DNA of 40,147 bases from an uncultured Eubacteriales bacterium (GTDB lineage Bacteria > Bacillota > Clostridia > Lachnospirales > CAG-274). The stretch covers positions 1-40,147 of the forward strand of contig CATJCJ010000614.1 of assembly GCA_949738935.1 (NCBI GenBank), given 5' to 3'. Position numbers and translations under genes: made by a program. Positions 37,210-40,147 of this stretch are shown here, piece by piece (the stretch's first letter is position 1; each line of letters opens with the position of its first letter). The notes beneath the pieces were generated by a model. The model had not been told where the DNA came from. It saw only the letters and a program-made list of their open reading frames with translations, and searched no databases.

Positions 37210-39432
37210 ATGCAGAAGGTATCGAAAGCATATAAAGAAAGCATGAAATCTTCCCTCCGGGAGAGAGCATATATCATGCTCTCTTTCGGACTCGTAAACC
37301 AAGAAGCACAGGCAAAGGCGAGAATCGCTCCGGGCGATTTCGCTTACTTCTCCAATGCGGCGAACCTGTTCTCGGAGAAATCCGCTGAAATGGTCTACGC
37401 AACGCTTGAGGAAGATTTCACTAAGGTAGACGGTTCGATGTTGTTCCTCCCTCGAAGGAATAGCTCGGACACTTACTACGACACTGGCTTGGTCGGCGGC
37501 ACACTGCTTTCCGAAGCACTGTATGAGCTTACGATCGACCTTAACACTGGTGCTACTGACTTCAAGGGTATCACAATCAATTTTGGTGAGAATTACCCTG
37601 TCGATTTCGACATGGTGAGCAGTAGCGGACAGACAATAGAAATTCGAGATAACACACTGGCTGAGTTTACTTCCGAGGAGGTTCTTGAGAACACGACCTA
37701 CGTCAAGCTGGTCTTCTACAGAATGAAGAACCCTCAGAGCAGACTTCGTATCTACTCTATCCGCTTCGGTTACGGTCTCGTGTACTACAACGATTCTGTT
37801 ATGAGTTCGTCTCTTGATAGTTACATTTCGCCCATTGGTGCGGACGTACCTCAGATTGACTTCTCTGTACAGCTAAAGAACTACGACCACTACTTCAACG
37901 TGGATAACCCGAAATCCGCTATTAACTTCCTTGAGACAGGACAGGAAATGGAAATCTTCTATGGCTACCAGCTCCCGGACTCTGAGGAGATCGAGTGGGT
38001 TCGAGGAAACCACCTGTTGTGTTCTGAGTGGGAGTCGGACGATTACACGGCTACAATCCGTTGCCAAGACATTTTCCGTAATATGGACTCGGAATACTAC
38101 AAAGGTACATACACCAGTGCCGGAAGAAGTTATTTCGATTTGGCAAAGGAAATTCTTACTGACGCTGGTCTCAGTGATTACTATATTGACCCTCGTCTCA
38201 AGAAACTGTACACGAAGAACCCTCTGCCGAGAGTCCAGCACAAAGAAGCGTTGCAGATTATCGCAAATGCCTGTCGATGTGTTCTCTCTCAGACGAGATT
38301 TGGTTCTGTTCAGATCAAGTCTTCCTTCAACCCGGAAGCGGCGGCTTCCTCCAATGGTGAGACCGCTTATTCACAGGTTGGGAACATTCTGAATGACAGC
38401 GTGAAGGACGAGTACGCTTCCCTCGCTGGGAATTATACGGTGGCAAACGGCGGAATGTACTTCCTTCCTCGTAACGTCAGCGGTAACGTCCTCAACACTG
38501 GCTATGTGTCGAGTGCGATTTCCGATGAAAACGGCGAGTTTGGTACGAACCCTGTTGTTACCATCGTACAGGAAGCGGCTTGTATGTACTACGGTGTGAA
38601 GTTTGTCTTCGGACACGCTCTCCCGGCGGCAATCACAATCCGCACCTACAACAACGGCTCACTCGTAGAGGAATACGAGGTTGAGGACGAGATCACGAAG
38701 ACGTTGGTTATCCTCCATGACTTTGATGATTTCGACACGATGAAAATTGAGTTCACGAAGACCGCTGAACCTCATAACCGCATTGTGCTGAATCATTTCA
38801 GTTTCGGTGACGTAACGGACTTCACTATGACTCGTACCGACATGACCTCCTCTCCGAAAGCAATCAAACAGGAGCTTATCAAGGAAGTCATTGTTCCTTG
38901 CTACAGTTATCAGAACGGTACGCTGGAAGAAAGCCTTGTGAGTGAGGAAATCGAGGTTGTGAACGGACAGGTGGAAACCTTCTTCATCGGTGAACCTTCC
39001 TACAATTTCAGAGCTACGCTCGATGAAGGAAGCTCCGGGGTCTCCATAGTGGCAAGCGGCAATTACTATGTGACGCTGAAATTCTCTAAGACTGGTACGT
39101 TCCGTTTGGAGGTCTTCGGCTATCGCTACAAAATCGTTGAGCGGTATGCAATCAAGACCCTTCACAGTCGAGGTAAGACAATCAAGTGGGAGAATCCTCT
39201 GATCTCCGATATGACGATGGCTACCGACCTTGCTGAATGGCTGGGCGAGTATTACACCGCTGGTATCGAGTATAAGTACAACACGAGGGGCAACCCGGAG
39301 ATTGACGCAAACGACATTGTGTACCAAGAGAATGAGTTCCACAAGGATATGAAGGTTACGATCTACCGTCAGACCTTGAATTTCAATCAGAGCTTTTCGG
39401 GCAAGGTTACAGCTCGAAGAATAGGAGGTTAA
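37210..39432 (+). CDS. Baseplate/distal tail protein with duplicated beta domain
   Basis: 740 aa with AAAGGAG upstream. The hub-like core about 215-390 (DVPQIDFSVQLKNYDHYFNV...FYGYQLPDSEEIEWVRGNHLLCSEW...TIRCQDIFRNM...RVQHKEALQIIANACRCVLSQTRFG) resembles receptor-binding hub proteins. Two similar beta-sandwich blocks flank it, about 55-200 (DGSMLFLPR near 76) and 400-540 (NGGMYFLPR near 415), suggesting an inserted carbohydrate-binding pair. The C-terminus ends with a second hub-like part (WENPLISDMTMATDLAEWLG). Confidence 0.75.
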   Translation: MQKVSKAYKESMKSSLRERAYIMLSFGLVNQEAQAKARIAPGDFAYFSNAANLFSEKSAEMVYATLEEDFTKVDGSMLFLPRRNSSDTYYDTGLVGGTLLSEALYELTIDLNTGATDFKGITINFGENYPVDFDMVSSSGQTIEIRDNTLAEFTSEEVLENTTYVKLVFYRMKNPQSRLRIYSIRFGYGLVYYNDSVMSSSLDSYISPIGADVPQIDFSVQLKNYDHYFNVDNPKSAINFLETGQEMEIFYGYQLPDSEEIEWVRGNHLLCSEWESDDYTATIRCQDIFRNMDSEYYKGTYTSAGRSYFDLAKEILTDAGLSDYYIDPRLKKLYTKNPLPRVQHKEALQIIANACRCVLSQTRFGSVQIKSSFNPEAAASSNGETAYSQVGNILNDSVKDEYASLAGNYTVANGGMYFLPRNVSGNVLNTGYVSSAISDENGEFGTNPVVTIVQEAACMYYGVKFVFGHALPAAITIRTYNNGSLVEEYEVEDEITKTLVILHDFDDFDTMKIEFTKTAEPHNRIVLNHFSFGDVTDFTMTRTDMTSSPKAIKQELIKEVIVPCYSYQNGTLEESLVSEEIEVVNGQVETFFIGEPSYNFRATLDEGSSGVSIVASGNYYVTLKFSKTGTFRLEVFGYRYKIVERYAIKTLHSRGKTIKWENPLISDMTMATDLAEWLGEYYTAGIEYKYNTRGNPEIDANDIVYQENEFHKDMKVTIYRQTLNFNQSFSGKVTARRIGG

Positions 39433-39434
39433 GT

Positions 39435-39866
39435 ATGGCATGGGTAACACCTAAAACCGATTGGAACGGTGAAACTGCCGCAGACGGTACTTATATCGGG
39501 GACAGGTTCAATGCTGTTGACTTCAACCGCATTAAGAACAACCTCGATTACCTCCGGGAGCTGGCAATCAAGCTCTATGACGAATTTGCTATCAACGCTC
39601 TCGGCTCTGACCGTACTCCGGCAGACTACTTCTACGCTGATGAAATCAATCGGCTGGAAGAAAATCTGACTACCATAAACAACAAAACTCTGAGAAGGTC
39701 TTATGGCACTGCGCCAACTTATGTAGATAACGGAAGGACGATGGACTTTGCGGAGCTGAATAGGCTGGAAAGTGCTATGCTCGACCTTTATGACAGACTC
39801 AGCAATGAGTCGGAAGGGAGGAGAATGTTCACATGGAATTTCGGAATGAAGGGAGGTGGCTTGTAA
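39435..39866 (+). CDS. Tail appendage protein
   Basis: 143 aa, 2 nt after the baseplate gene, with AGGAGG. MAWVTPKTDWNGETAADGTY, FNRIKNNLDYLRELAIKLY, and a repeat-like DFAELNRLESAMLDLYDRLSN, a form often seen as the N-terminal adaptor of clostridial tail appendages. The two NRL-type segments (INRLEENL, LNRLESAM) hint at internal repetition. Confidence 0.65.
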   Translation: MAWVTPKTDWNGETAADGTYIGDRFNAVDFNRIKNNLDYLRELAIKLYDEFAINALGSDRTPADYFYADEINRLEENLTTINNKTLRRSYGTAPTYVDNGRTMDFAELNRLESAMLDLYDRLSNESEGRRMFTWNFGMKGGGL

Positions 39867-40147
39867 ATGGCATGGGAACGCTTACCTGTTAATTATACGG
39901 ACGCTGTTTGGAGCGGACTGAAACGCTATTCGATGGTAAACAACGAAGACGGTACAGTCTCCTTCCAAGACGTAACGGTCTATAGCCACAAGGAAAACTC
40001 TTTCTTTGGTGCGAAGGACGCAAACCGTATGAACGAAGCATTGAACACCATCATGTCAATGCTGGAAAACGGTACAGACTTGTACACTGCATTTCAAGAC
40101 TACTTCGCTACACAGAAGACTTTGTTCGAGCAGACCGCTACGGCTAC
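39867..40147 (+). CDS. Tail appendage protein, truncated by the window edge
   Basis: Starts at ATG 39867 after GGGAGGTGG and stays open to the last base (MAWERLPVNYTDAVWSGLKR...FQDYFATQKTLFEQTATA). It shares the MAW opening with the gene before it and is likely the next fibre or baseplate-periphery gene. Length and function cannot be judged because the end is outside the window. Confidence 0.7.
   Translation, partial: MAWERLPVNYTDAVWSGLKRYSMVNNEDGTVSFQDVTVYSHKENSFFGAKDANRMNEALNTIMSMLENGTDLYTAFQDYFATQKTLFEQTATA

Overview
The window is most of the genome of a temperate siphovirus (or its prophage) of a Gram-positive gut bacterium. The host is probably in the Clostridia (Oscillospiraceae/Lachnospiraceae-like). 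This is inferred from strong AGGAGG ribosome-binding sites, dense ATGA/TAATG gene overlaps, a large serine integrase, a portal of SPP1 gp6 type, ThyX and DUF6273-type proteins. No host genes, tRNA, rRNA or CRISPR array were seen. The right edge cuts through the tail-appendage genes, so the lysis cassette is not visible. The left edge lies just past the integrase 3' end.

Layout: (1) 17-1900, minus strand: large serine integrase, read only if translation starts at a rare ATT (or ACG) codon, then a Cro/CI-type repressor. (2) 1901-2148: lysogeny control region with two face-to-face sigma70 promoters and three copies of a 19-bp palindrome (AATTCG-N7-MGAATY). (3) 2149-13715: early operon. It has a Cro-like protein, a membrane-anchored transglycosylase, a Holliday-junction-resolvase-like nuclease, an SF2 helicase, a radical SAM protein fused to the exonuclease half of a family B DNA polymerase, the polymerase half running in frame into an ERF annealase, a YqaJ/lambda-Exo-like nuclease, an SSB-like protein, a dATP/dGTP diphosphohydrolase-like protein, an HD hydrolase and a prim-pol-type protein. 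(4) 13755-14982: separately promoted accessory pair, a DUF6273 protein and a MazF/PemK-like protein. (5) 14979-20035: small Cys-rich protein, frameshifted Dam methylase, ThyX, HExxH protein, SF3 primase/helicase, broken cytosine-C5 methylase, Lar-like zinc protein. (6) 20036-24470: repeat-rich region with terS, a second promoter carrying the repressor palindrome, a helix-turn-helix protein and a small serine recombinase, bracketed by two related long dyads. (7) 24475-40147: late genes (terL, portal, scaffold, major capsid, connectors, tail tube, frameshifted tail chaperones, tape measure, distal tail and baseplate, appendages).

The repressor palindrome recurs at the promoter of the 21218 gene and just upstream of the portal promoter, so one repressor may control three loci. 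ERF plus YqaJ-type exonuclease plus SSB form a recombination module. Helicase, polymerase, prim-pol and SF3 primase form the replication module.

The most unusual feature is a set of reading-frame anomalies in DNA-synthesis and DNA-modification genes. A G9 tract follows the radical SAM start codon. A G8 tract puts the Dam methylase out of frame. An (AG)9 tract and three further frame breaks interrupt the C5-methylase target-recognition region. A polymerase is split exactly before motif A, and an A AAA AAG heptamer sits at the polymerase/ERF junction. These could be phase variation, programmed frameshifting, decay or assembly error, and raw reads would decide. The tail chaperone G GGA AAC site is a well-founded programmed frameshift. 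All functional calls come from reading motifs in translations, with no database search.
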